DNA from: Candidatus Spongiihabitans thiooxidans
Lineage (GTDB): Bacteria > Pseudomonadota > Gammaproteobacteria > Arenicellales > Poriferihabitantaceae
NCBI GenBank assembly: GCA_001543005.1
Contig: LFLB01000028.1
Span: forward strand, 1-47,691
Length of the DNA: 47,691 nt
Direction of reading: 5' to 3'
The notes under the pieces were generated by a model. It was not told the origin of the DNA and did not search any database. It was given only the letters and a program-made list of their open reading frames with translations. How positions within the stretch are numbered: position 1 is the first letter of the stretch; each line of letters begins with the position of its first letter. Below are positions 31,588 to 40,423 of this stretch, one piece after another. The position numbers were made by a program, and so were the translations under genes.

Positions 31588-32889
31588 ATGAAAATATTAG
31601 TTGTCGGCGGCGGTGGACGTGAGCATGCATTGGCGTGGAAAATTCGGCAGTCGCCTCGCGTTACTGCAGTTTATGTCGCGCCGGGTAACGCCGGAACCGA
31701 TCACGAACCCGGTATATCTAATGTCAGTATATTGGCGGATGATTTCGACGGCCTGATGGGTTTTGCCGAGCAGGCTAAAATTGATCTGACAATTATTGGC
31801 CCCGAAGGGCCGCTGGTAAACGGCATCGTCGATCGGTTTCAACAAGCAGGGCTAAAATGCTTTGGGCCCTCGCAAAAAGCCTCGCAACTGGAAGGATCAA
31901 AAACCTTTACCAAGGAATTTCTGTCCAGACACGCGATTGCCACTGCCGCTTATAAAAGTTTTACCGCGTTATCGCCGGCGTTGGAATATCTACGATCGGT
32001 GGGGTTGCCAGCAGTAATAAAAGCGGACGGGTTAGCTGCCGGCAAAGGGGTCATCATTGCCGATACCCTGCAACAAGGTGAAAAAGCCATAACCGACATG
32101 CTATTCAAAAATCGATTTGGCCAGGCCGGCAACCGTGTGGTCATTGAAGAGTTTCTGAAGGGAGAGGAAGCCAGCATTATCTGCATGGTGGATGGCAAGC
32201 ATATTTTAGCCATGGCTTCAAGTCAGGATCATAAGGCGGCGTTCAATGGTGACACGGGTCCGAATACCGGAGGAATGGGCGCATATTCTCCCGCTCCCAT
32301 CGTTGATGAAAAAATACATGCCGCGATAATGCAGCAAATTTTACAGCCCACCGTTGCCGGTCTTGCCGCCGAAGATATCCCGTACACTGGATTTTTGTAC
32401 GTTGGGGTGATGATTGGCAACGATGGTGTTGCAAAAGTTCTGGAGTACAACTGTCGCTTGGGTGATCCCGAAACACAGCCGATCATGATGCGGCTGAAAT
32501 CGGATCTTGTGGCGCTGTGCCTGGCCGCTTTGGACGGCAAGCTCGATCAACAAATAGCAACTTGGGATGCTCGTTCGGCACTCGGCGTCGTGATTGCTGC
32601 CAATGGATATCCGAATGCCCATGACAACGGGCAAATAATCAAGGGTTTGGAGTCGGCTTATGGTGATGGTGTTGACGAAGGTGTTAAAATATTCCATGCG
32701 GGCACCAAGTTGGAGAATGGGAAAGTCATTGCCGTCGGCGGCCGGGTGCTGTGCGCCACTGCGCTGGGCAACGAAATTGAAGATGCTCAGCGGCGCGCCT
32801 ATGCGTTGGCGAAATCCGTGCATTGGGAAGGTTGCTGGTACCGGGATGATATTGGACACCGGGCAATAAAATCGGCAATAAAACATTAA
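31588..32889 (+). CDS. purD: Phosphoribosylamine-glycine ligase (GAR synthetase)
   Basis: 433 residues. This ATP-grasp enzyme forms glycinamide ribonucleotide in purine synthesis. It starts MKILVVGGGGREHALAWKI. ATP-grasp blocks include IKADGLAAGKGVI, GEEASIICMVDGK and the metal/ATP site EYNCRLGDPETQPIM. The C terminus (RAIK-SAIK-H) is a 12-bp duplication. The grouping purH-x-purD-purE with tsaC-hemF is a purine cluster with neighbours. Confidence 0.97.
   Translation: MKILVVGGGGREHALAWKIRQSPRVTAVYVAPGNAGTDHEPGISNVSILADDFDGLMGFAEQAKIDLTIIGPEGPLVNGIVDRFQQAGLKCFGPSQKASQLEGSKTFTKEFLSRHAIATAAYKSFTALSPALEYLRSVGLPAVIKADGLAAGKGVIIADTLQQGEKAITDMLFKNRFGQAGNRVVIEEFLKGEEASIICMVDGKHILAMASSQDHKAAFNGDTGPNTGGMGAYSPAPIVDEKIHAAIMQQILQPTVAGLAAEDIPYTGFLYVGVMIGNDGVAKVLEYNCRLGDPETQPIMMRLKSDLVALCLAALDGKLDQQIATWDARSALGVVIAANGYPNAHDNGQIIKGLESAYGDGVDEGVKIFHAGTKLENGKVIAVGGRVLCATALGNEIEDAQRRAYALAKSVHWEGCWYRDDIGHRAIKSAIKH
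32860..32883. repeat. 12-bp in-frame duplication at the purD 3' end
   Basis: cgggcaataaaa is followed by tcggcaataaaa, giving RAIK SAIK two codons before the stop. Confidence 0.85.
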
Positions 32890-33036
32890 CAGCCCCAATT
32901 TTTTGAACTACAAAATTCTCAGTGTCTTAAAATCAGCAGGTTGAACATCATGGTGTTAATGATTAAGCTACATCTGCCAACTCGGCATAGATTCGCTTAA
33001 ACAATCTACTGACCGAGAAATATTTACGCTCCGTAT

Positions 33037-33062
33037 CATGACAAAATCCACATGACAAAACC
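33037..33062. repeat. 14-bp tandem duplication at the purE start
   Basis: catgacaaaatcca is followed by catgacaaaacc. The first ATG (33038) opens a 5-codon ORF (MTKST) whose TGA overlaps the purE ATG at 33052 (ATGA), the same arrangement as at accC. Confidence 0.92.
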
Positions 33063-33564
33063 TTTCGTCGCCGTTTTAATGGGGTCTGATTCCGATTTGC
33101 CGGTTATGCAATTAACATTTCAGGTGCTGGACAAACTGAAAGTACCTTGGGAAGCAAAAATCACTTCGGCTCACCGAACTGCGAAAGCGACCCATGACTA
33201 CGTAAAAGATGCCGAGCAAAGAGGCTGTGCTATATTCATCGCTGCGGCTGGGCTAGCGGCCCATCTGGCGGGATTTGTAGCAGGTTTAACCATAAAACCG
33301 GTCATTGGTGTGCCCATGGACGGCGGGCCGCTAAATGGCCAGGATGCGTTGTTGTCCACGGTGCAAATGCCAGGTGGCATCCCGGTAGCCAGTATGGCAA
33401 TTGGCAAGGCCGGTGCGAAAAATGCGGGCTATCTGGCGGCGCAGATTTTGGCGGTATCAGATCAAGGAATAGATAAGAGAATTCGAGCCGAGAGGGAAGA
33501 AAACGCCGAACAAATAAGGCGCAAAGATGCCAAGCTACAACTGGAATTAAACAAGGAAGAATGA
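33052..33564 (+). CDS. purE: 5-(carboxyamino)imidazole ribonucleotide mutase
   Basis: 170 residues, class I PurE. It converts N5-CAIR to CAIR. The motif GSDSDLPVM near the start, SAHRT with the catalytic His, and the glycine-rich AAAGLAAHLAGFVAG and GVPMDGGPLNGQDALLS are clear. purK, its usual partner, is not in the window. The stop overlaps the tsaC ATG by 4 bases. Confidence 0.96.
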   Translation: MTKPFVAVLMGSDSDLPVMQLTFQVLDKLKVPWEAKITSAHRTAKATHDYVKDAEQRGCAIFIAAAGLAAHLAGFVAGLTIKPVIGVPMDGGPLNGQDALLSTVQMPGGIPVASMAIGKAGAKNAGYLAAQILAVSDQGIDKRIRAEREENAEQIRRKDAKLQLELNKEE

Positions 33565-34187
33565 AACCAGAAATAATAAGACAAGATGGAATGATACATG
33601 GCGGGATTAAACAACGGCGAATTGAGCAAAAGTTGATCCTCGCCTCAGCCTTGGAAACGGCGAATATTCTACGCCAGGGTGGTGTGGTCGCTTACCCTAC
33701 AGAATCATGTTATGGCCTGGGTTGCGATCCTGAAAATCATAGCGCACTGCGCCGCATTCTCCAGATTAAACGAAGAAGCAAGCATAAAGGATTAATTTTA
33801 ATCGCAGATCATCTATGCAGATTACGCCGTTTTTTGCAGCCTCTGCCGCAAGAGTTTACCGATGAATTTCTGGCTGGTTGGCCCGGACCCTATACCTGGG
33901 TGCTGCCTGCCAGACAAAGCGTTTCCCGCTGGCTGCGGGGAAATCACCCCACGATTGCGGTGCGGGTTTCCAGGCACCCTCCGGTCAAAGCGCTGTGTCG
34001 TGCTGCTGGCATGGCTGTTGTTTCTACCAGCGCGAATCGCTCCCGCCGCTCAATCTTGCGCTCCGCTACGGCGGTTGACCAACAATTTGGTGATGAGATT
34101 GATTGTATTATGGAAGGGTCGATTGGTTGCGCGAGTTCACCCACCGTTATCCGTGATGGCATAACCGGTGAATACCTCAGAAACTAA
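33561..34187 (+). CDS. tsaC: Threonylcarbamoyl-AMP synthase (TsaC/YrdC/Sua5 family)
   Basis: 208 residues. It makes threonylcarbamoyl-AMP for the t6A37 modification of ANN-decoding tRNAs. The YrdC core includes GGVVAYPTESCYGLGCDP, LQIKRRSKHKGLILIA, GPYTWVLPA, IAVRVSRHP and VVSTSANRSR. It begins with about 30 extra residues compared with short TsaC; the start chosen overlaps purE (ATGA). The gene often sits next to hemF and aroE. Confidence 0.93.
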   Translation: MKPEIIRQDGMIHGGIKQRRIEQKLILASALETANILRQGGVVAYPTESCYGLGCDPENHSALRRILQIKRRSKHKGLILIADHLCRLRRFLQPLPQEFTDEFLAGWPGPYTWVLPARQSVSRWLRGNHPTIAVRVSRHPPVKALCRAAGMAVVSTSANRSRRSILRSATAVDQQFGDEIDCIMEGSIGCASSPTVIRDGITGEYLRN

Positions 34188-34207
34188 TCATTTAAAGCGG
34201 GTGTAGA

Positions 34208-35149
34208 TTGTTGACTGTTGCAAATGAGTATCCAGATGTTGATCGGGTGACCGCCTTTTTAAAGCAGTTGCAAATTCAATGTTGCGACCGATTTCAGGAA
34301 TTTAATCCAGAATTACCTTTCCATCAGGACCGATGGACGTATGAAACTGGCGGTGGCGGAATTACCCGAATGATAGAAAATGGTCAGGTATTTGAAAAAG
34401 GCGGGGTTAATTTCTCTAACATCAAAGGAAACAGTTTGCCTGATGCGGCAACTGCATCCAGAGAGCATATAGCCGGTAAGCCGTTTGCGGCTACCGGCGT
34501 ATCTGTGGTCATGCATCCGCTGAATCCGTTTGTGCCGAGCGCACATATGAATGTGCGTTTTTTCATCGTTGACCCTGAATCAAGTGACCCGGTCTGGTGG
34601 TTTGGAGGCGGCTATGACTTGACGCCATATTATGGGTTTGCAGAAGATTGCAAACACTGGCATCAAACGGCCAAATCAGCTTGCGATAAATTTGCTCCGG
34701 ATATTTATGATAAATTCAAGGCACAGTGTGACCAATATTTTTTTATAAAACACAGAAACGAGCCCAGAGGAATAGGCGGGTTGTTTTTCGATGATTTCAA
34801 TGAACTTGGTTTTACCGAATCTTTCTCATTGATGCAGAGTGTCGGCAACAGTTTTCTCGATGCCTATATGCCCATAGTCGAAAAGCGAAGACAAATGAAG
34901 TACAACGATGCTAACAGACGCTATCAATGCTATCGCCGAGGTCGTTATGTGGAATTTAACTTGATTTATGATCGCGGAACGATTTTTGGTTTGCAGTCAG
35001 CGGGACGCACGGAATCCATATTAATGTCCATGCCGCCAGCAGTGGAGTGGCGCTATAACTGGCAGCCGCAACCGGGGAGTGACGAAGAAAACCTGATTCG
35101 TTATTATCTCAAACCCAGAGACTGGGCCAGAGACTGGGCCAGGGAATAG
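34208..35149 (+). CDS. hemF: Oxygen-dependent coproporphyrinogen III oxidase
   Basis: 313 residues from TTG 34208 (a second TTG follows at 34211). It oxidatively decarboxylates coproporphyrinogen III to protoporphyrinogen IX in heme synthesis, which implies aerobic metabolism. Family signatures are YETGGGGITRMIENG, HMNVRFFIVDPE, WWFGGGYDLTPYYGF, HRNEPRGIGGLFFDDF and FNLIYDRGTIFGLQSAGRTESILMSMPP in pattern. The C-terminal RDWA-RDWA-RE and the stop are part of a 4 x 12-bp array. Confidence 0.96.
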   Translation: MLTVANEYPDVDRVTAFLKQLQIQCCDRFQEFNPELPFHQDRWTYETGGGGITRMIENGQVFEKGGVNFSNIKGNSLPDAATASREHIAGKPFAATGVSVVMHPLNPFVPSAHMNVRFFIVDPESSDPVWWFGGGYDLTPYYGFAEDCKHWHQTAKSACDKFAPDIYDKFKAQCDQYFFIKHRNEPRGIGGLFFDDFNELGFTESFSLMQSVGNSFLDAYMPIVEKRRQMKYNDANRRYQCYRRGRYVEFNLIYDRGTIFGLQSAGRTESILMSMPPAVEWRYNWQPQPGSDEENLIRYYLKPRDWARDWARE

Positions 35150-35164
35150 GCCAAGGAATAGGCC
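35117..35164. repeat. Four 12-bp tandem units across the hemF stop
   Basis: agagactgggcc x2, then agggaataggcc and aaggaataggcc. Units 3 and 4 each hold a TAG in the hemF frame, so the stop codon itself has been duplicated. Confidence 0.92.
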
Positions 35165-35233
35165 ACAGATTAACCAGAAATTAGCACAGCACGAGCAATC
35201 TTTATTGTTCCGGTCAGGCTTACAGTTATCATC

Positions 35234-36535
35234 ATGCTCACGCTCTATAGAATAGTTCTTTACTTCGCCTTGCCAGTGGTGGTGATTCGATTGCTGTATC
35301 GGGCCAGCCGCAACAAGCAATACCTGACCAAAATATCTCAGCGCTTTGGATTTAATCTGCTGTTGCCGAAGGTTAAAAATAATTCGACTAAGGACGATGC
35401 GTATTCGGACGGCATCTGGATACACGCGGTGTCCGTAGGCGAGGTCAATGCCGCAGTGCCATTAGTAAAAAACTTACTGGCCAGTTTTCCGGGCAAAGCA
35501 ATTACCATCACCACTATGACACCGACCGGTTCAGATCGCGTACTCAAAGTATTTGGGAAAAGCGTGCAGCATTGTTATTTACCCTACGATTATCCTGGGG
35601 CAGTTAAGCGGTTTTTGAATGCGCTACGACCGCAATTGGCGATGGTGATGGAGACCGAGATCTGGCCAAATTTTATCAATGAATGCCACAACAGGCAAAT
35701 TCCAATGATCTATACCAATGTCAGATTGTCCTCCAGATCCCATAAAGAATATTTGCGATTTAAAAAATTATTTGCTCCAGCGCTAAAAAAAGTCAGCCAG
35801 TTTGCCGTTCAGGCCAAGGCGGATGCGGAGCGCCTGATTAATATTGGCGCCAACGCCGATACTGTCGAAGTGACTGGAAGCATCAAGTTTGAAATGACGT
35901 TGCCTGCCAGTGTTACCGAAGCCGCTCAGTCTGTCAGACGCGATCTGGGATGGGAGCGGCCGGTTTGGGTGGCGGGTAGCACCCATGAAGGTGAGGAATC
36001 GCAGGTGATTGATGCTTATCTAAAAGCCCGCAAAGAGATTAAAAATTTATTGCTGGTGTTGGTTCCTCGTCACCCGGAACGATTTTCCGCAGTTTTCAAG
36101 TTAGCCGTCGGTTATGGATGCAAAACTGTTTTGCGCTCACAATCCAATACTGAGATTCCACAAGATACAGAAATTTATGTGGCCGATACCATGGGTGATC
36201 TGACGCTGCTCATCGCCGCCGGTGATGTTGCGTTTATCGGCGGTAGTCTGGTATCCGCCGGCGGACATAATGTGTTGGAAGCCTGTGCGGCGGGGGTTGC
36301 TGTCATATTTGGGCCGCACATGTTTAATTTCCAGGAAATTTCTGATTTGGTATTGGCCAAGGGAGCCGGCATCCAGGTTATGGACAGCGATGAACTTTGC
36401 GAGGTGATTGTCAAGCTGCTTAACGACCCGGTAATCAGAGATCAATATGGATCGGAAGGCAGAGAGCTTATTGAGGCAAACAAAGGCGCATTGGATAAAA
36501 TATGCGCCATGGTGGACAAGGTCGGTTTAATTTAG
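35234..36535 (+). CDS. waaA: 3-deoxy-D-manno-octulosonic acid (Kdo) transferase
   Basis: 433 residues, a GT30 family inner-membrane-anchored glycosyltransferase that adds Kdo from CMP-Kdo to lipid IVA in LPS synthesis. An N-terminal hydrophobic anchor (LTLYRIVLYFALPVVVIRLLYRA) is followed by IWIHAVSVGEVNAA with the catalytic-base Glu region, METEIWPNFI, GSIKFE, AGSTHEGEE and GGSLVSAGGHNVLEACA. No terminator is visible in the 60-bp convergent gap to the next gene. Confidence 0.95.
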   Translation: MLTLYRIVLYFALPVVVIRLLYRASRNKQYLTKISQRFGFNLLLPKVKNNSTKDDAYSDGIWIHAVSVGEVNAAVPLVKNLLASFPGKAITITTMTPTGSDRVLKVFGKSVQHCYLPYDYPGAVKRFLNALRPQLAMVMETEIWPNFINECHNRQIPMIYTNVRLSSRSHKEYLRFKKLFAPALKKVSQFAVQAKADAERLINIGANADTVEVTGSIKFEMTLPASVTEAAQSVRRDLGWERPVWVAGSTHEGEESQVIDAYLKARKEIKNLLLVLVPRHPERFSAVFKLAVGYGCKTVLRSQSNTEIPQDTEIYVADTMGDLTLLIAAGDVAFIGGSLVSAGGHNVLEACAAGVAVIFGPHMFNFQEISDLVLAKGAGIQVMDSDELCEVIVKLLNDPVIRDQYGSEGRELIEANKGALDKICAMVDKVGLI

Positions 36536-36596
36536 GGCGCCTCTGATTGAAGACGGCGATTCACAGGCGGGAATTGATCTTCCTTAACCGCGCATC

Positions 36597-37494
36597 CTAT
36601 TGCTCCCCCGACCGCTTGGTCTCACTGCGGTGCACCCAGAAAACCCCGACGGCGGCAATCGCCAAGCCAATCATGCCGTTTCTGGTTACCGCATTCCCGA
36701 AAGCGAGGTAACCCATCACCATGGTCACAGGCGGGGACAGGTAAAGCAAACTGGCGACTCGGGTTGCCGGGCATTTCTTAATCAACAGAATCAGCAAAGC
36801 ATACGCTCCGAGGGAGACGACGAATGTCAGCCAGACCAGGGCGAACAGGAATTCGGCGTTCCAATCGGCTTGCATGTTCTCCAGCGAGAGCGCAAAGGGC
36901 AACAGAACAATCGCAGTGGCCGCACATTGCACAGCCAGGTTGTTCATGACCGGCAGGAACCCCTCGGGCGATTTGATTTCCAGCGAACGCTGATAGACTG
37001 TGGCTGCGGTCAGACTTAAGGTGGACACAAAAGGCAACAGGTACGCCCACCAAACAGCGACTGTGCCACCGCCGATGCGGTCGGCGACCACGAACACCAC
37101 GCCGAGAAAGCCGGCCGACAGCCCGGCCCATTGCCAGCGGTTGACTTTTTCATTGAGGAGCGGGCCGACGACAACCCCGGTGACCATCGGCTGCAAAGCG
37201 ACGACCAAAGCAACAATGCCCGGCGCCGAGGTTGATGGCCTCCAGCACGGCGACTAGACAGATGCAATGCGCCAGTAGCCCCATCACCGCCGACTGTCTA
37301 ATTTGCGCGATGCCGCCGAAACGAAACTGTCCACGCGCCGCCAACCAAGCGAACAGCACGACCGACAGTATCAGGTAGCGAAAGAACAGCAGCGTAAAAG
37401 TGCCCACATACGGCAAGACGTACTTCGCGCCGATGAAGCCCGAACTCCACAGCACGAGAAACAAAAATTCGATCGCCAGAATGCGCCTGTTCAT
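36597..37494 (-). pseudogene. EamA/DMT-family permease, frameshifted
   Basis: Two overlapping frames encode one permease. 37494 to about 37222 gives the N-terminal part (MNRRILAIEFLFLVLWSSGF ... VLEAINLGAG). From about 37218 the protein continues in another frame as IVALVVALQPMVTGVVVGPLL to the stop at 36597. One extra base in the ccc run at 37219-37221 explains the shift. Joined, it would be about 298 residues with ten membrane segments, a normal DMT size. It is more GC-rich than its neighbours and travels with a dioxygenase fragment upstream (ATGA overlap). Either a recent pseudogene or a sequencing error. Confidence 0.8.
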
Positions 37495-37649
37495 GAGTCC
37501 ACGCCTTTTTCGCGTAGCTTCCGCAGACGCCCCAACAGGCCGTCCATTTCCATATAAACCTGTTGGAAATGTCGGTTTCCGGTTTCCGGGCGAAAGACGC
37601 TCCTGCCGTACAACACACGATGGTTGTTCACAACCATCATTTTTTCAGG
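37491..37649 (-). pseudogene. 3' fragment of a TauD / gamma-butyrobetaine hydroxylase-like dioxygenase
   Basis: A 52-codon minus-strand frame reads PEKMMVVNNHRVLYGR, then TGNRHFQQVYMEMD and LGRLRKLREKG before its stop. This matches the C terminus of 2-oxoglutarate/Fe(II) dioxygenases of the TauD/gamma-butyrobetaine hydroxylase group: the NxRVLHGR motif with the 2OG-binding Arg, then G-x-R-H-L-Q-G-x-Y-x-D. The rest of the gene is missing; pepN ends exactly at the junction, with the pepN TGA at 37645-37647 inside the first codons. Its stop overlaps the permease ATG (37492-37494), so the two were an operon elsewhere. Confidence 0.7.
37619..37646 (+). terminator. Hairpin followed by T-run at the pepN 3' junction (plus-strand orientation)
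   Basis: gatggttgt-tc-acaaccatc is a perfect 9-bp stem followed by atttttt on the plus strand. It would stop plus-strand transcripts (from waaA, reading into this region). On the minus strand, where pepN is transcribed, no T-run follows, so it may be chance within the dioxygenase fragment (VVNNHR codons). Confidence 0.35.
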
Positions 37650-40302
37650 TTAGATTCTTCTCGACGATTTCGCCGACATCGTTCGATAGATTCGGCAACG
37701 ACGAAATTTCCACCAGTGTTTTTTTCATTTTGTCCCGAATACCGGATTTATATTTGTTCCAGCCATTCAGTGCCGAGACCAATCTTGCAGAAATCTGCGG
37801 GTTTATGGGGTCTAGTTTTTCGATCCAGTGCATGATAAATTGATAACCCGACCCATCATCGGCATGAAAACAAAATGGGTTGCCGTGGGTAAAACCTGAA
37901 ATTAGTGCGTAAACCTTATTCGGGTTGGTAAAATCAAACCCGGGATGTTCGGTTAATTTTTTCACGGTGTGCAATGTTGAGTCGTGGGCGAATGTTGCCT
38001 GGGCGCGTAGCCACATATCCACTACCAGCGGCTCTTCTTTCCACTGCTGGTAAAAATCGTCCAGAAGTTGTTGTTTGTCGTCACGAAGCGAGCTTGCGAT
38101 AAAGGCAATTGCGGACGCTGAATCTGTCATACAACGAGAATTTTCCAATTGATTCAAACACAGCGATTGAGATTCATGATCATCCAACATATTTAAATAA
38201 TCCAGACAGGTATCCCGCAGACTACGCGCTGCCATTTCGGTAGCGTCTGGTTTTCCTGTATTCATAGACTGACATTGATGGTAACAAGCTAACAACTTGT
38301 TTTTAGCTGAGGTTGCCAGAAAGGTTTTCAATTGTTTTCTTGATAATTCAATTGCTACTGGATCGACCGGTGCTATCTGCTCGCTAATATAGGCCGCGTT
38401 GGGCAGTACCAGCAATTCAGCGAGGAAAGCTCGGTCGTCGGCTTTAGCATCCTGCGTCGCTCTCGACTTCTGTTCCAGACTCAATACCGCATTAAATACT
38501 CGGGCAAGTCGTACATTCTCACGCCTGGGCCTGCTTTCCTGGATATCGGTAATATCGCCAAGAAGTTGCTTTAAAAACAGTTTTTGGGCGGCCTCCCAAC
38601 GATTAAACGGATCGTCATCGTGGGTTAAAAGCGTTTCCAGATGATCATCGCTGAGCGGTAAATTCATCTCAACAGGTGCGCTGAATCCTCTTAGTAATGA
38701 GGGTATGGGTGGATTATCAATTCCGGTAATTTTGTAGGATTGTTCCGATTTATCAAGAATTAACGTGAGTTCATCAACGTCATCGTTCAATAACAGTTTT
38801 TCACCGGCCGCACTGAATAACGCAGTTTTAATGGGAATGACAAAGGGCTGCTTATATTCTTGTCCGGGCGTCGCCGGGCAGGTCTGGCGCATTTTTATTT
38901 CGTAACAAGCGTTGTCGCTATCAAAGTGGGTCTCGACTTCTACCCGCGGTGTGCCGGCCTGGGAATACCAGTGCTTGAATTGGGTTAAATCTTGATCGCT
39001 TACTGTTTCCATGGCACCGATAAATTCATCCGTGGTGACTGCCTGACCGTCAAATTTTTCAAAATAAAAATCAGTGCCCTTGCGAAACAGCTCTGAACCG
39101 AGCAGGGTGCGAATCATCCTGACCACTTCAGCGCCTTTTTCATATACCGTAGCCGTGTAAAAGTTGTTAATTTCCTGATACGAGTCCGGGCGAACCGGAT
39201 GTGCCATCGGACTGGCGTCCTCCTTGAACTGGTGCGCGCGCAGAGCATTAACATCATCAATACGCTTGACCCCGCGGCCGCCCAGGTCCGCGCTGAACGC
39301 CTGATCACGAAATACGGTGAAGCCCTCTTTTAGACTCAATTGGAACCAGTCGCGGCAGGTTACCCGATTACCCGACCAATTATGAAAGTATTCATGGCCG
39401 ATAACCCCTTCAACATTTTGGAAATCGTCGTCCGTCGCCATTTTCGAATCTGCCAATACGTATTTGGTATTGAAAATATTCAGACTCTTGTTTTCCATCG
39501 CCCCCATATTGAAATCATCCACTGCCACTACGTTAAACAGATCGAGATCATATTCCCGACCATAAACCTGCTCATCCCAGCGCATGGCATTCCTTAACGA
39601 TGCCATAGCGTGATCGCATTTTTCGATATCCCGGTCGCGCGCATAGAACTTCAAGCTCACAATACGCCCGCTCATGGTTTCAAAATGGTCTTCAAGGCAA
39701 CTTAATTTTCCGGCAACAATAGCGAATAAATAGGTTGGCTTGGGGAACGGGTCGTGCCAGAGCGTGTAGTGAAAATTTTTATCATCACCACTCTCGAGCA
39801 GATTACCGTTACACAGCAAAACCGGGAAGGTTGCTTTATCAGCACTCAGCTTTACATGATAAATTGCGAGGCTGTCCGGTCGATCGATGCCTGGGGTAAT
39901 TCGCCGATAACCTTCGGCCTCGCATTGGCTGCAAAGCATATCGCCGGATTTGTAAAGCCCGCTTAATGCTGTATTTTGAGACGGATCAATGGTATTTACG
40001 ATATCCAGGGTAAAATATTCCGACCCATCATGGCCCACATCATAGAGTGTCAAGCGGGTATCTGATTGACTGAATTGTCGGGATTCAAGTTGATTTCCAT
40101 TCACCGCAATGGACTGGATCTCCATTAGCTCGCAGTGTAATTCCAGATTGTCCGCGCTCGCATTTTTTCGGACCACTTTATGGCAGCCATGCACGATAGT
40201 GGTTTCAAATCCCAGCCTTATGTCGAGATCAGAATGGGTAATAACAAAATCCGGCGGCCGATAATCTTTTAGATATATCGTGGTCGGGGGGTTGGATTTC
40301 AT
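37645..40302 (-). CDS. pepN: Aminopeptidase N (M1 family)
   Basis: About 885 residues from ATG 40302 (MKSNPPTTIYLKDYRPPDF). The open frame also has ATGs at 40308 and 40323, made by upstream tandem repeats. It is a cytoplasmic broad-specificity zinc aminopeptidase. Counting from ATG 40323, the exopeptidase motif is GAMEN at 274-278, the zinc site HEYFH at 310-314 with the third ligand Glu333 (LKEGFTVF). The length agrees with E. coli PepN. The start is chosen because M1 proteins of this type begin a few residues before YRxPDF. Confidence 0.96.
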   Translation of the reverse strand: MKSNPPTTIYLKDYRPPDFVITHSDLDIRLGFETTIVHGCHKVVRKNASADNLELHCELMEIQSIAVNGNQLESRQFSQSDTRLTLYDVGHDGSEYFTLDIVNTIDPSQNTALSGLYKSGDMLCSQCEAEGYRRITPGIDRPDSLAIYHVKLSADKATFPVLLCNGNLLESGDDKNFHYTLWHDPFPKPTYLFAIVAGKLSCLEDHFETMSGRIVSLKFYARDRDIEKCDHAMASLRNAMRWDEQVYGREYDLDLFNVVAVDDFNMGAMENKSLNIFNTKYVLADSKMATDDDFQNVEGVIGHEYFHNWSGNRVTCRDWFQLSLKEGFTVFRDQAFSADLGGRGVKRIDDVNALRAHQFKEDASPMAHPVRPDSYQEINNFYTATVYEKGAEVVRMIRTLLGSELFRKGTDFYFEKFDGQAVTTDEFIGAMETVSDQDLTQFKHWYSQAGTPRVEVETHFDSDNACYEIKMRQTCPATPGQEYKQPFVIPIKTALFSAAGEKLLLNDDVDELTLILDKSEQSYKITGIDNPPIPSLLRGFSAPVEMNLPLSDDHLETLLTHDDDPFNRWEAAQKLFLKQLLGDITDIQESRPRRENVRLARVFNAVLSLEQKSRATQDAKADDRAFLAELLVLPNAAYISEQIAPVDPVAIELSRKQLKTFLATSAKNKLLACYHQCQSMNTGKPDATEMAARSLRDTCLDYLNMLDDHESQSLCLNQLENSRCMTDSASAIAFIASSLRDDKQQLLDDFYQQWKEEPLVVDMWLRAQATFAHDSTLHTVKKLTEHPGFDFTNPNKVYALISGFTHGNPFCFHADDGSGYQFIMHWIEKLDPINPQISARLVSALNGWNKYKSGIRDKMKKTLVEISSLPNLSNDVGEIVEKNLT

Positions 40303-40305
40303 GAG

Positions 40306-40352
40306 CATTAAATCCCGGGGCATTAAACCCGGGGCATTAAATCCCGGGGCAT
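40306..40352. repeat. 14-15-bp x3 tandem repeat at the pepN start
   Basis: cattaaatcccgggg, cattaaacccgggg, cattaaatcccgggg, then catgaacc. Each cat is an ATG on the minus strand. The repeat creates nested short ORFs (MPRDLMPRV and MPRV), the latter ending in a TAATG overlap with the ATG at 40323. Confidence 0.92.
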
Positions 40353-40423
40353 GAACCGTTCAGAGTAGGTGATTTCGTGGAAAAACCGCTGTTCGTTGTG
40401 ATGTGATCGTTTCGATATGATCG

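Noticed and set aside
37298..37618. 106-codon minus-strand ORF starting in the dioxygenase fragment
   Set aside because: It is out of frame with both the dioxygenase motif (NNHRVLYGR) and the permease; a shadow.
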